A stretch of 64,000 bases of DNA from Pleodorina starrii (taxonomy: Eukaryota; Chlorophyta; Chlorophyceae; Chlamydomonadales; Volvocaceae). Each line of letters opens with the position of its first letter. Position 1 is the stretch's first letter. Position numbers and translations under genes: made by a program. This document shows positions 34,179 through 44,559 of this stretch, in pieces. The stretch covers positions 1,926,001 to 1,990,000 of the forward strand of contig BRXU01000004.1 of assembly GCA_030267565.1 (NCBI GenBank). Direction: 5' to 3'. The notes beneath the pieces were generated by a model. It saw only the letters and a program-made list of their open reading frames with translations, did no database searches and was not told the origin of the DNA.

Positions 34179-34988
34179 CTAGTGCTTGGGGTTCGGGCGC
34201 TCCTTGACCTCCACGCCGTTCGTCCCGGCAATGATGCAGACGTCCACCATGTCCAGGAACAGGCCGTGGTCGACGACGCCGTCCAGAGCCAGGATCGCAT
34301 TGGACGCGGCGTGCGAGTCAACGATCGGGGTCTCGAAGTACAGGTCCACAATGTAGTTGCTGTTGTCCGTGACGTATGGCTTGTCGCCGTTCATCCGGAG
34401 CTTGGCAACGCAGCCCTTAACCTCTGGCAGGTTCTGCAGGCGCTGCAGCGTGTACTTATGGCAGAACTGCACAATCTCCACGGGCATCGCCAGCTTGCTG
34501 CCGCCGAGGCCGTCCACCAGCTTCGAGTCGTCCACGATGCAGACGAACTTGGCAGATGCCATCTCCACCATCTTCTCACGCAGCAGGGCGCCACCGCGGC
34601 CCTTCACCACGTCCAGGTTCGGGTCGACCTCATCCGCACCGTCGATGGCCACGTCCAGCTTCGGCTGCTCGTCCAGCGTCGCCAGCGGGATCCCCAGGGA
34701 AAGGGCCTGCTCATAGGTGCGGATGGAGGTGGGAACGCCCACAATGTTCGTGAGCTTGCCCTCCTTCAGAAGCTGGCCGATGCGGTCCACGGCGAACGCC
34801 GCGGTGGAGCCGGTGCCCAGGCCAACAACCATGCCGCTCTTCACGTACTCCACAGCCTTCCAAGCGGCCTGCTTCTTCAGCTCATCCTGGCTCAGCTGCG
34901 TCGCGGCGGTAGCCATAATGCGCACGTTGCGACGGGCTGGGCGAGCGGCGGCAACGCGGGGCGCGGAGGTGCTAGCACGCAGCATCAT
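34179..34988 (-). CDS. RPI1: Ribose-5-phosphate isomerase A, plastid
   Basis: Interconverts ribose 5-phosphate and ribulose 5-phosphate in the Calvin cycle and pentose phosphate pathway. A single uninterrupted frame gives 269 residues. The start is the ATG at 34988 (a second ATG follows directly; an in-frame GTG further upstream was ignored). The first 30 or so residues are rich in Ala, Arg and Ser, typical of a chloroplast transit peptide. The mature protein shows the RpiA marks in order: SGMVVGLGTGSTAAFAVD, the substrate loop, DGADEVDPNLDVVKGRGGAL with the catalytic Asp/Lys region, EKMVE, VDDSKLVDGLG, and FETPIVD. It is intronless, unlike every other complete gene here, and its codon use looks less low-complexity. 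It shares a 200-bp upstream region with the divergent CDKN3-like gene. Confidence 0.97.
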   Translation of the reverse strand: MMLRASTSAPRVAAARPARRNVRIMATAATQLSQDELKKQAAWKAVEYVKSGMVVGLGTGSTAAFAVDRIGQLLKEGKLTNIVGVPTSIRTYEQALSLGIPLATLDEQPKLDVAIDGADEVDPNLDVVKGRGGALLREKMVEMASAKFVCIVDDSKLVDGLGGSKLAMPVEIVQFCHKYTLQRLQNLPEVKGCVAKLRMNGDKPYVTDNSNYIVDLYFETPIVDSHAASNAILALDGVVDHGLFLDMVDVCIIAGTNGVEVKERPNPKH

Positions 34989-35188
34989 TGTGGCAAACAC
35001 AAGGCAGCAAAGAGCGCGTCAAGGCACGTCGGCACAACGAATTGCCGCACATGGAACGAGGCAAATGCCAATTGGGCTTGGGTTCCGGAGCCCGATCCCA
35101 AAACGCTCGCTGCTTGTCCCATTGTGAAGCCCAATCCAGCGAGCAAACGTGAAATGGAAGCGATCCACATTTAAATAATTTAATACAC
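34989..35188. promoter_or_regulatory. Shared divergent promoter region, RPI1 / CDKN3-like gene
   Basis: Only 200 bases separate the two start codons on opposite strands. An AT-rich patch (ATTTAAATAATTTAATAC) lies just before the plus-strand start. Both 5' untranslated regions must fit here too, so this is probably a bidirectional promoter; that is inference from spacing. Confidence 0.5.
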
Positions 35189-37498
35189 ATGCGTGGAAAC
35201 CTCGACCTTCAAAACTCAACGAGCAGCACAAGTTCAAAAGGCCCATCGCCAAAAGTAGTGGACTCCGAAAGCCACCCGCTGACCGTGTCATGGATACCGC
35301 CCTGCGACACCGCCGCAGGTATTGCGCCCGGCGCCTGAACCCACCTTCTCCCTTTCCCGGCGCAACCCAACCATCCCCGGAGCCCCAACCCGTCACCCGG
35401 CCCCCCTCCCCCACCCACCCACCCACCCACACTCGCGCGGCGCAGTCCTCCCCCACACACCCTCCCACCTTCCCGTTCCCCACTCGTCTCCTCTCCAACC
35501 CGCAGGCGGTCGTCTGGGCCTCACCTACTGCCCCGGCAAGCACATCCTCGCCCGTGACGGCACGCGGTACTGCCGGGACGTGCGTGCCGACCTGGCCAGG
35601 CTGCGCCAGGTCCACGGCACACACGCGGTGGTGTGCCTACTGCCCGAGGCCGAGCTGAGGGTCAGTCGGTGAGCTCGCTGGCTGCCTGTGCGGGGGAGGT
35701 CAGATCATACCGGGCTCACACAGGGCTCACACAGGGCAGGGCAGGGCAGGATGAGGGCGGTGCGGTGCGGTGCTTGCTGATACCTTGATACGGTGAAAAA
35801 AAGGGAAGGAAGCTGTCTGCGCCTGCAAGCCGGCAGGCCGTCGCCTGTAGTGCCGTCGCCGCTCGCAGTTCGCTGCGCGCTGTTTCCACCCCCGCCGCGT
35901 TCGCCGCTGCTGCGGGTTCATCTTTGTTGCGCTTCCCCGGCCGCTGCCGCTGCCGCTGCCGCTGTCCGCAGTATCTCAAGGTGCGGGATTATGGCTCCAG
36001 GGTGGCGGAGCACGGCATGGAGTACCTGCAGCTGCCCATCATAGGTGGGTGGGTGAGTGGCTGGGTGGGTGGGTGGGTCAGATTCGGGCCTGACCCGCGT
36101 TGTGCTGCGCTGCCCTCCGCCCGTCCTGTCCCCCCCAATCGTTGCCGCCCCCTTTCCCCCCCTTCTCCGCTGCGACATTCTCTTTATACCCCCACGTCCC
36201 CCACGTTGCCGCTGCGTAGAGATGGCGGCGCCCAGCGACATGCGGCTGGCGGCTGCGGCGGTGGACTGGGCGGCGGCGCACGTGCAGGCGGGCCGCACAG
36301 TCGTGATGCACTGCAAGTGAGTGGAAAGAACGAGTGGGGCGAGTGGGGGGCGTGTTGGTGGTGTGTCCGAGGGGAGCGCGCGGCAGGCGGCGGGGCGGGC
36401 GCGTGCCGCCCCCCAGGGGCCAGGGCTGGACCTGCGCATCAGCGCAGGGTTCCTCCGGCATGGCGCAACGAGTGGGCGGGTGGGTGGGCGCATGGATCCT
36501 GAAAGAAAGGGGGGCCGGGACATGACGAACCCGCGTCGCAACGTTGGGGATGGAGGGCTGTGAGCGCGGGGCATAAAAATGAAGCGAGCGCGGGGGAGGT
36601 CTGGGTGGTTTTGGTGTCAGATGTGGCTGATGCCGGTCAAGACCCAGCGCATCCCCGCGGATCCCCCAGCGAGCAGACGACTCAGCGGCTCGCCCCAGTG
36701 GCTGCGCGTGCAGCACCTCCCCCTTGTAACTGAGGTTCCTAGGCGCTGGGGAGGGCTGTGACGGACGACACACCGGCAGCCCACCGTCCTGTCCCGGTGC
36801 TGATTCTGGTGCCTTTGCGTGTCGCAGGGGCGGTGTGGGTCGCGCGGGCCTTATGGCCGCCTGCGTGCTGTTACGGCTGGGGGTGTGCGGCAGCGCGGCG
36901 GAAGCGATCGCAACGGTGGGCGCCAGGGAGGGTTCCGGGGAGGGAGGGTGTTGTGTCGTTGGACTGTTGCGCCCTGCACGTGGCTGCCACTTAAAGTCGC
37001 GGCTGGCGCACTCTCGCCACACTGCCCGGTGCGCGCGGTAGTGCACCGCGTTGCCACTACGGAGAAGGCGGGGAGACGGGGGGGGGGGCTCACGGCGAAA
37101 GTCACATCACACCTGGGACAGGGCCCTGCAGTGTATCGCTCCCGGGGGGGCTGAGACTGCCAGCCTGCCACATGCTTGCTTTACCAACCACATACATGTG
37201 CCAACCTTCTGGCCGGCCCTTCCGCCCCCACCTCTGCGGCTGGGCAAAGGTCCGTCGGCACCGCCGGGGCGCCGTGGAGAGCAGGCGGCAGGAGGACTTC
37301 GTGGCGGCGTACTGCGGCTCACTGGCGGCAGAAAGGCCCGGGCCGGGGCATGTGCCGGCCAATGGCGGCGGGAAGGGCGCGGAGCGCCCGGAAGGGGGGA
37401 GCCAAGGCCCGGGCGGGAGCGGGGGGGAGCCCGCCGCAGCCGGCGGCGGCGGGGACGGTAGCGGCGGGGAGGTAAAGGAGCAGGGGGGCGAGGGATGA
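35189..37498 (+). CDS. CDKN3-like dual-specificity phosphatase
   Basis: Exons 35189-35318, 35506-35660, 35972-36044, 36220-36316, 36828-36915 and 37250-37498 join in phase to 263 residues. The protein follows human CDKN3 (KAP, which dephosphorylates the activating threonine of cyclin-dependent kinases) through its length: LTVSWIPPCDTAAGGRLGLT near residue 35, the P-loop HCKGGVGRAG (Cys-x5-Arg signature, around residue 150) followed by LMAACVLLRLG, then AIATVRRHRRGAVESRRQED. The P-loop is split by an intron after the codon for its Cys. Where CDKN3 has the general-acid Asp (PIAD), the matching position here is Glu (PIIE), so activity could differ. A Gly-rich tail of about 60 residues is extra. 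Substrate and role are inferred only from family. Confidence 0.82.
36166..36190 (+). repeat. Intronic CTGCGG-type element (CDKN3-like intron 3)
   Basis: Reads CCGCTGCGACATTCTCTTTA, then TACC, about 30 bases before the acceptor at 36219. Confidence 0.6.
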
Positions 37499-38792
37499 AG
37501 GGGTGGGGCTCGGGAGCCCTTGGCGTCTTTTGGGCGGCATGGGGTGTGATGTGGAGGCAATGACGGCGGCGGGTTAGGGTTAGGGGCCGGGGGGGCTGCG
37601 CCTTGCGCGGCCTTGCGGATGGGTGTGTGCCGTCCGGGAGTGCTGTCAGCAGCAAAGGTCTGGGAGTGGCGGCTGCTGGCGGGTGTCTCGTCCTTTCTTC
37701 CTTTTTGGAGCCAAAGAAGAGAAACGGCACCGGGGAAACCTCGGAAGAGGCCCCGATTGCAGACTCGTAGCTGCACTTCATTGGGTGCTTGGAGGGGGCA
37801 CGGCCGTTTTGGGGTTGGGAGAAGATTTGGGTGTGATGTGCGCTGTGCCCCACCGGCGGCTTGGTAGCCCCCCGGCCAATGTCCAAGAGCCCATTGTAGA
37901 CTCTCCTTTGATGGATGCCGAGCAGTAACACCCAGCATTGCCGTTACCGTGACACCCAGCACCGTGGGGGTCCCAGCACGCGCGATTTGCACATCTTTTC
38001 CGAGGCCTTTCCATGCTGTTATGCCGAATAACTACTTATCCAAACATACATGCTATCTTACTCCGGGCTGTCATGGCCGGCCCTACCCCTGATCTTACCT
38101 CAACGTGCAACCCTGGCATAGACCCGTTTAGAGCCCAGCTTGCGCGCCGGTGCTACCCCGTAAATTGAACCTTACCCGTTGACCATTCAGTCGGGCTAAC
38201 TAACGATGTAACGCTTTCGACAGTTTGGGAACAGGAGCGAAGTCCGCCGGGACGCCGCCTCCCTTGGTGCCAACAAAGCAGCCACTCGTTGGAATAATGA
38301 GCCTAGTGAAATTATTGCAAGTGGGTATACTCCATCGCGCAGCAAGAGCGCCCGGGGAACCGAACAGGGGCTACAGGTGGCCCAGGATTGGATACCGACA
38401 CGACCCATTGCTGACATCGCAGCGCAAAGAAGTGGGTGACGACGATTCATGTTGCAAACAGTGCATTGAAGCTGGCATCGGCGACGCATCGCGAGAAGAG
38501 TTAACTGGGTCTTTTGAGAACATAGGACATTCTGACATTCACGTTACGTGAACAAGCGGCGACATTCCAACGTGCGCAATCATACCTTCCAATGACGCAC
38601 CACTGAGTGATTAGGCCAGAGCAAATGAGGAAAATCGCTTGCATGTACGACGAAAGCGACCCGTTGAAGTTTGCATCACCTTCTTCAACTGCAACCAACG
38701 GGTAGCGTGCTTTGCATACAACGGACGGCCTCTACATCGCATAATTGGCCGGTCCCAACGCCAGCGGTCGCGTAGGAGGCTCTTCGTTTAGA
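37499..38792. other. Intergenic region
   Basis: Between two plus-strand genes. A short GGGTTAGGGTTAGGGG run lies near 37.57 kb. From about 37.9 kb the sequence is less GC-rich and shows no convincing exon or repeat. Confidence 0.5.
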
Positions 38793-41700
38793 ATGTCGCT
38801 GTCTAACGATACAAGGCGGCTCATTAGGCAGATTATTAGACAGGTCCACCCAGACTTGTTTGCAGCGAATCCCTACGAGCGGCAATGCAACTCGGACGCG
38901 TTGCAGGTGCGAGTTTGAATAGTTGCGTGGGGTGCCCTGACGGCTTGGCGACCCTTGGCAGGGAGCACTAAGAGTCTACAGCTTGCCAATAGCCTCATAA
39001 ACAGTGGAGGGTGCGAATTCGCCACGCAGGTGCTAAACGCATACGTCGATGACCTCGCAAAAGGGCTCACTCCACCTCCCGCACGGCTGGAGTTCTATGT
39101 GCGCGAGGCCGGCGCGCTTATGAAGCGGGAAGCCGAGCTTCCAGACACAGGAAGCTTGGCGCCGCTCTTTTACGCGTTTGGGCTCATCACCGCAGAGGAG
39201 CTGCAAGCGGCGGACCCCTACGCAACAGTTCAGGACACCAACTTCCTGTCCTGGCTCCAGGAGACCGTCCACGAGGCCGTGCGGACCGCAGAGCAGCACG
39301 AGCTCCTCAAATGGCGGATCAGAAAATACAGGGACACGCTGCAGGAGAAGTTCTCACTGACCGCGGTGCAGGTAAATTGCGACATGATTACATGGACAAC
39401 CCACCTCCTGCCGGGAACTGCACACTGACTGCCCCCTGCCCACCCCATTCCTTCCCCACGGTATAACAAAGTACCATCGTTGCAAAGCACTGTCCTTTGT
39501 GCAACTGCGGGCTCCGCACCCTCCACACATCGCGAACGTAACGAAACCCCTCAGCTTGCTCCGAAAAGCTCCATCCACCGCGCAACGCCCCCCCGGATTC
39601 CATCAGCTCAACCGGCCCTACCGCCCGGCCATAGCCGAACACCTCCGTTCACGCTCCCCTTACCCCTATCAAACCACACCACCACCACCACTGCTCCACC
39701 AACCTCCTCCTCGCGCACCGCGCCACCCTCTCCATCCCCTCCCCGCCCGCCCTCCGTTTCCGTCTCTTCGCTGCGGTATCTTCTTTTTTACCTCCCCCGC
39801 CACAGGTAGGCGCCGAGTACGCCGTCAGCCTCAGCGAGCAGGAGCGGCAGGTGGAGGCTCTGACCACGCTGGAGTACGGCCTCAGCAGCCTTTACCAGGA
39901 GGGCATGTCCTTTGACGGCCTATCCATCCAGCTCTACCACCCAGACATGTGCCCCGTGGAGTCGTACGCCTACATGGACGAGCACGGCGAATACCAGATG
40001 CAGACCAGCTACATGAAATCCTACATTGCAGATGACGGCACCGTACACCTGGTGGCCGACAGCACCACCATCCGCGAGCAGATTCGCGCGCTGGACCTGG
40101 ACCGCGCGCGCATGCTGGCGTTCGTGGCGGACTTCTGGCTGGGGCGCGTGAAGGAGCTGACGCCCGCCATTCAGACGCTGCTGGGCGTCAAGGCGGTGTG
40201 GTGCGACACCAAGACGGAGCAGAACTCGCAGAAGTTTGTGATCTGGGCGGGATACCTGCTGGAGAAGCGGTGGGTGCGGCTCGGCGCGGGGGGGCGGGGC
40301 GGAGGGGCCGGGAAAGTGGGACCGGGGCGGGGAGTGTGGCCTGGTGTGCGTGGATCTGTCCGACCCGGTGGGTGCCTGGGGACGCGAACCGCGGTGCGGC
40401 GATGTTGGGGGGCGCGGAATGGGATGGTTGTGGGACAAGTTGTGTGTGTGAATGTGTGTGTGGTGGGGGGGGTGTTGTCAGGCAGGTTGGTTGGTGTTGC
40501 CGAGGCGCGGACAATGGAGGGAGGGTCGGGGAGCCTCGCCCGGGATATATGGCGAGACGCGTAGGGCGGGGCGGGGCGCAGACAAGAATCTCTCTGTTGG
40601 CAACATTGGCAGATCGCGCCTCCCCCAAGGCAACACTCTCTGGGAGCTCACTGCGTGCCGAAGTGCGGTGCACCGTTTCTAAGTTCTGTACACCGTGCTA
40701 AGTTCGGTGCCCGTGAGTGATTCACCGAAGCAGCTGCATGCCAATATGCGCTCCGGGCTGCACATCATCATCACACCATCATCACATGACATGACATGAG
40801 CGGCACACCACGAAACCCTAACGAGCACGACGAACCGTGCACGACTGCGCCGCCGCAGGGAGGACATCCGTCGCCACCTGGGGGGCCGCACGTTTGCGTT
40901 TTCACTCATTGTCCACTCGGAGTCGGACGGGCCGCTCATCAACTTTCACACCTCCAGCCCCATCCTCAACGTGCGGACGGACTGCCCGCCGCAGCACCTC
41001 ATCGAGTTTCTGGTTTCGGAGACAGGCGTAGCGGCCAGCGAGGCGGCGACCGAGGTGCAGAGCACCAGGTGCGCGGCGCGGGGGGTGGGGAAGGCGGCGA
41101 GCTCGGCTCTGGGTGTGTGGCTGGGCTGCTGGGATCACGGGATGTATATTGAAGCCGGGGGCTGGAAGAGGCATGCGGGTGCATGGCCACGTGGCATTGG
41201 CTTGGAGGGAGGGCCCTGGGCTGTACCCTAGTTGGCATCCGGCGACGACGGACACCTCTGTGAAGCGATTGAAGGCGTGGCAGTCAGTCGGGGTGTTCAC
41301 AGAGCTGTTTTCCGGGTCCGGGGCTGTCTAGACTAGAGTTTACGGTTGGTTTAGACCAGAGGGTTGCGAGCGCGGGCTGCCCAGGCGGTGTCCCGCCAAC
41401 GCAGCTGCGGGCGGGGAGCGGCAGAACCGGGCTGAACGGCGGCTGTGACCTGAGCGGCGACCTGAGCTGTGTCCGATTGTGCCGTTTTGCCCCGCCCCAT
41501 GCACCCCCCAACCAACCTTTAAACCAAATTCCAACCCACCAGGGAGCGCGAGGAGGCGCTCCTAGAAAAGGTGCGCAAGGCGTTCGGCCTCAAGTGCATC
41601 ATCAAGATCTGCATGAACGATAAGGTGCTGGAGGGCGCGCAGCGGCTGCTGGAGCACGCGGACCTCATCAAAACCACCGTCAACCTGAAGGGCGCCTCCA

Positions 41701-42481
41701 TAGCGCTGGACGACTGCTACGAGGTGCGTGAAGCGGGGGGCGGGGGGCGGGCGAGGGGGTTGGCCGAGCGCCGCGCGCACGTGGGCTCGAATCGGGGCTA
41801 CGCAGAAGCTTTCCGGCCCTTTGCGGCAGGGTCAAGCGCTTCCAGCACCGGTCAAGGGCGTTGGCACGGTGCGCCTGAACGAAAGGCTAAATCTGACTGC
41901 TGTTTTCGAACTAAAACCAATGGATTTGTAGACATGACTTGGACGCGGTTTTAACCCCAATGCCAACGGTGTTGTTTCTCTCGCTCCTCTGCTTGCGGCG
42001 CCCTGTGCAGTTATGGGACTCGGGCTTCATCTCAGTGCCGTATAACTTCAAGATCAACGAGCTGCCCTCCAAAATCAAGCTCCTGCAGTCCGGACAGCGC
42101 CTCAGCGACATCTCCTCCTCCAACGGCGTCTCCTCGTCCTCCTCCCCCAGCCTGGTCGCGCGCGCCGCCCCGGCCGGCGGCGCGGCGCACCGCAGCCAGC
42201 AGCAGCAGCAGCAGCAGGCGGGCCCGCTCACGAGCGGTGGGCCCTGCTCGCTGGCGACAACGACCTCCTCGACCACCACCTCCACCTCCAGCTTCGGCGC
42301 GACGACGCGGCTGGGGACAGCTGCCGCTGCGCCGCACCCACGCGCGGCGCCGTCGCGACTGTCGGGGGCGGCGCGCGCCACGGTCGCGGTCGCACGAGCC
42401 GCCCTCCTTTCAAGTCCCAGCAGCACGCACGGTGCCGCCCGGGCAGCTCGTACTGCATCGCAGCGGCTTGTGGCGGCGTAG
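38793..42481 (+). CDS. TCAIM-like protein (DUF4460/DUF4461 architecture)
   Basis: Exons 38793-38906, 38973-39371 (acceptor may be at 38982), 39806-40269, 40859-41068, 41543-41723 and 42011-42481 give 612 residues in consistent phase. The N terminus has the J-domain-like block IIRQVHPDLFAANPYERQCN followed by NSLINSG, matching the VHPDFFGQHPVEREINENSL region of human TCAIM (T-cell activation inhibitor, mitochondrial). The central and C-terminal helical parts (LARMLAFVADFW-type segments, YLLEKREDIRRHLGGRTFAF, IKICMNDKVLEGAQRLLEH) fit the rest of that family. About the last 120 residues are Ser-, Ala- and Gln-rich and probably disordered. There is no obvious mitochondrial presequence at this start, so location is uncertain. 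Molecular function is unknown. Confidence 0.7.
39769..39792 (+). repeat. Intronic CTGCGG-type element (TCAIM-like intron 2)
   Basis: Reads CGCTGCGGTATCTTCTTTTT, then TACC, preceded by CCGTTTCCGTCTCTT. It ends 13 bases before the acceptor at 39805, so it supplies the polypyrimidine tract. Confidence 0.8.
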
Positions 42482-43634
42482 TGTAGCTAGTGTTTGGGGG
42501 GCCCCTGGTTTACTGCGCGTTGTTGCGTCTGCGTTTCGTTGTGCTTTGTGACACCCGAGAGGAGAGAGAAGCGTGTGCGTTGCTTGTTGCATGCTGTGGG
42601 CTCTGTACGATATATGCTATTGCCTGCCTGCCTATGTTCCTTTGCTGCGGTGTGGTGTTGGTTGTGGCGGTCAGTTGTGGTTTTGGGGCGTCGGCTGCAT
42701 GCAGCGTCGTCAGCCGCCGTGTGCATTTGACTCTCGCCGAGACATGTATTTAGCGTGAACAAATCACGGAGGTTACACATAGAAAATTCTGCCCCTTCCT
42801 AATCCTGGCCGCCGTGCGAGGAACGGTGCCGTCCACGTGAGCGTCGTACAAGAGCACGTAGGTCGCCTTGGCTCTCGAGCAGAGGGAGGCGTGTGTGTGT
42901 CTGTCGTGTGTCATTACTATAACGGTGGGTGGGCATGAAGCCGCGTCGCCATACGACGCGCGCGGCCGTTGGCTACGGTACGTGCCTCAGGAACTCCCTG
43001 TCCGTTGCCCCCACCCACTCTCGTGGGGGGCTCGTCAAAATACTAGGGGTAAGGTGGTGGTAGTCGTGGTGGTGGTGGTATCACAATAGTAGGGCTAGGC
43101 GCACGCAAGTTCCTGCGCAGGGACTTGACAGCAACGTCGTGTCCCTGCCGTGCCGGATAGCTCTTGGCCGCAAGCGGTTGTTCATTGTCTCGGATGGCGC
43201 ATTTGTGTGCTCGCATACCACGCATGAGAAGCGTAGGCAGTCGGTGATCACGGTCCTATGGGGCACTGTAAGTTGCTACCACCACCGCTCTCTGATGCCG
43301 CCACACTCACGTCACGTCGCATCAGGGCAACAATCGGCACGGCCACGCCCCTGCTCGCCGTGTACTCACTCTGGCCAAGCCAACACATCCAGGCTACACA
43401 TCCGGGGCCATGCCCTGTTCGTCTCCGGAGCAGTGCACGGCCAGCTGGCCCGTTGGCTCGACTGTTCCCGAGTCTGGAGCCCACTGTAACAACCACGCCA
43501 ACATCCCAGCCATGTGAGCCGCGCAGCTGCTGGGACCTCCAGTCCAGGACCTCCACAGGTTCTGGGTCCGTTTGCTCGTCCAGTCCGCCGGCGCCATGCC
43601 ACCACTGCTCCGCCGCTGCGCACGAGCGGCGGCC
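42482..43634. other. Convergent 3' region, TCAIM-like / LC8-type gene
   Basis: Both flanking genes end here. No further exon, RNA gene or repeat is supported. Confidence 0.5.
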
Positions 43635-44227
43635 TCATTCCGCTCCTGCCGTGAATGGCGTGTCCTTTGATTTCCACAAGATTACGTGGTACGTGTCCAC
43701 CTGCAGCGGTTCCCGGTCGACGCGTGGGATGAGTGGGCGCTGACGGTGGTGAGGCACAGACGCATATGTCCGCTGGTGTAACCCGCACTATATGATAAGC
43801 AAAGGGCTGTCACACACCCGCGTACCTTCATGTGGATGAACTGCCGGGTTTCGTGACTCACAGCACCTGTGTGTTGAGCATAGGGAGGCGTTGGGCGCGT
43901 GTGCCACGACACGTTTGCTGTACGGCACCCCGCCACTGCAGCCCGCGTCCCGTGCTTACTTGCGAAACTCTTGCCCACTATGCAGTGGTAGACCCCCTCT
44001 GTCGCTTTCCCGCTCCCCGGATACTTCTTGTCGTATTCATGCTTAATGTAGAACGCTATGTCCTTCAATTGCCGGTACTTGTCGACCGCGACAAGCGCTA
44101 TCTGCACTGCATCCTGCTCGAAGCTCTCCGGCATGTAGGACGTGACTATTTTATAGTAGTGCTGCTTCTGCAGCTGGTATCCGGTTTGCTCCTGTGGCTC
44201 ATCGAGTAGTCCTCCTTGCTGGGCCAT
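43635..44227 (-). CDS. LC8-family dynein light chain
   Basis: Exons 44227-43960, 43866-43826 and 43700-43635 encode 124 residues in consistent phase. LC8/DYNLL proteins are dimeric hubs in dynein motors. Visible family features in order: YYKIVTSYMPESFEQDAVQ near residue 24, helix KYRQLKDIAFYIKHEYDKKY (like KDIAAYIKKEFDKKY of LC8), YHCIVGKSFAS (like WHCIVGRNFGS), then SHETRQFIHMK (like THETKHFIYFY), and the final strand VILWKSKD. It is longer than canonical LC8 (about 89 residues) by an N-terminal extension of about 20, a short insertion (SGKATEGV) before the HCIVG strand, and a 10-residue tail. These additions suggest an axonemal LC8-like subunit (LC6 or LC10 type) rather than cytoplasmic LC8; which one I cannot say. 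Confidence 0.85.
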
Positions 44228-44559
44228 GCTTAACAGCCGAGCTTAACAACAGCTAATGCAACGTCGTCTTAATAGGGCCCTTATTTGCTACCACTATTTG
44301 CGTCCAGGCAAAATAAGGGAGTCAACGCTGCTGTGCATCGAGACGTCGACGCAGTGTAGAACGTGTCACGATAAGGGCTTTCGGTGGCACAAGTCGTAAT
44401 AGATAGTTAAAATGTCAAAGAAGGTCCCTGGCGCGCAAGCACCGGCAGCGAGCGGGGCGCCCGATTTATACGGCTCCGTACGGGTGGTTTCTTTTCTATA
44501 CAGTTCCGCTGTCGAGCTGCAAGGGCAAAGCTGTCTCCGAGTGCATTTACCCTTGCAGA
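44228..44559. promoter_or_regulatory. Divergent promoter region, LC8-type / HRLI genes
   Basis: 332 bases separate opposing start codons. TTGCAG directly before the plus-strand ATG could be a 3' splice site of a leader intron, with an upstream exon starting near the ATG at 44412. Promoter function is inferred from position. Confidence 0.4.

Noticed and set aside
37573..37590. GGGTTAGGG run as a telomere remnant
   Set aside because: Only about two units and not the TTTTAGGG form usual in Chlamydomonas. Likely chance in G-rich DNA.
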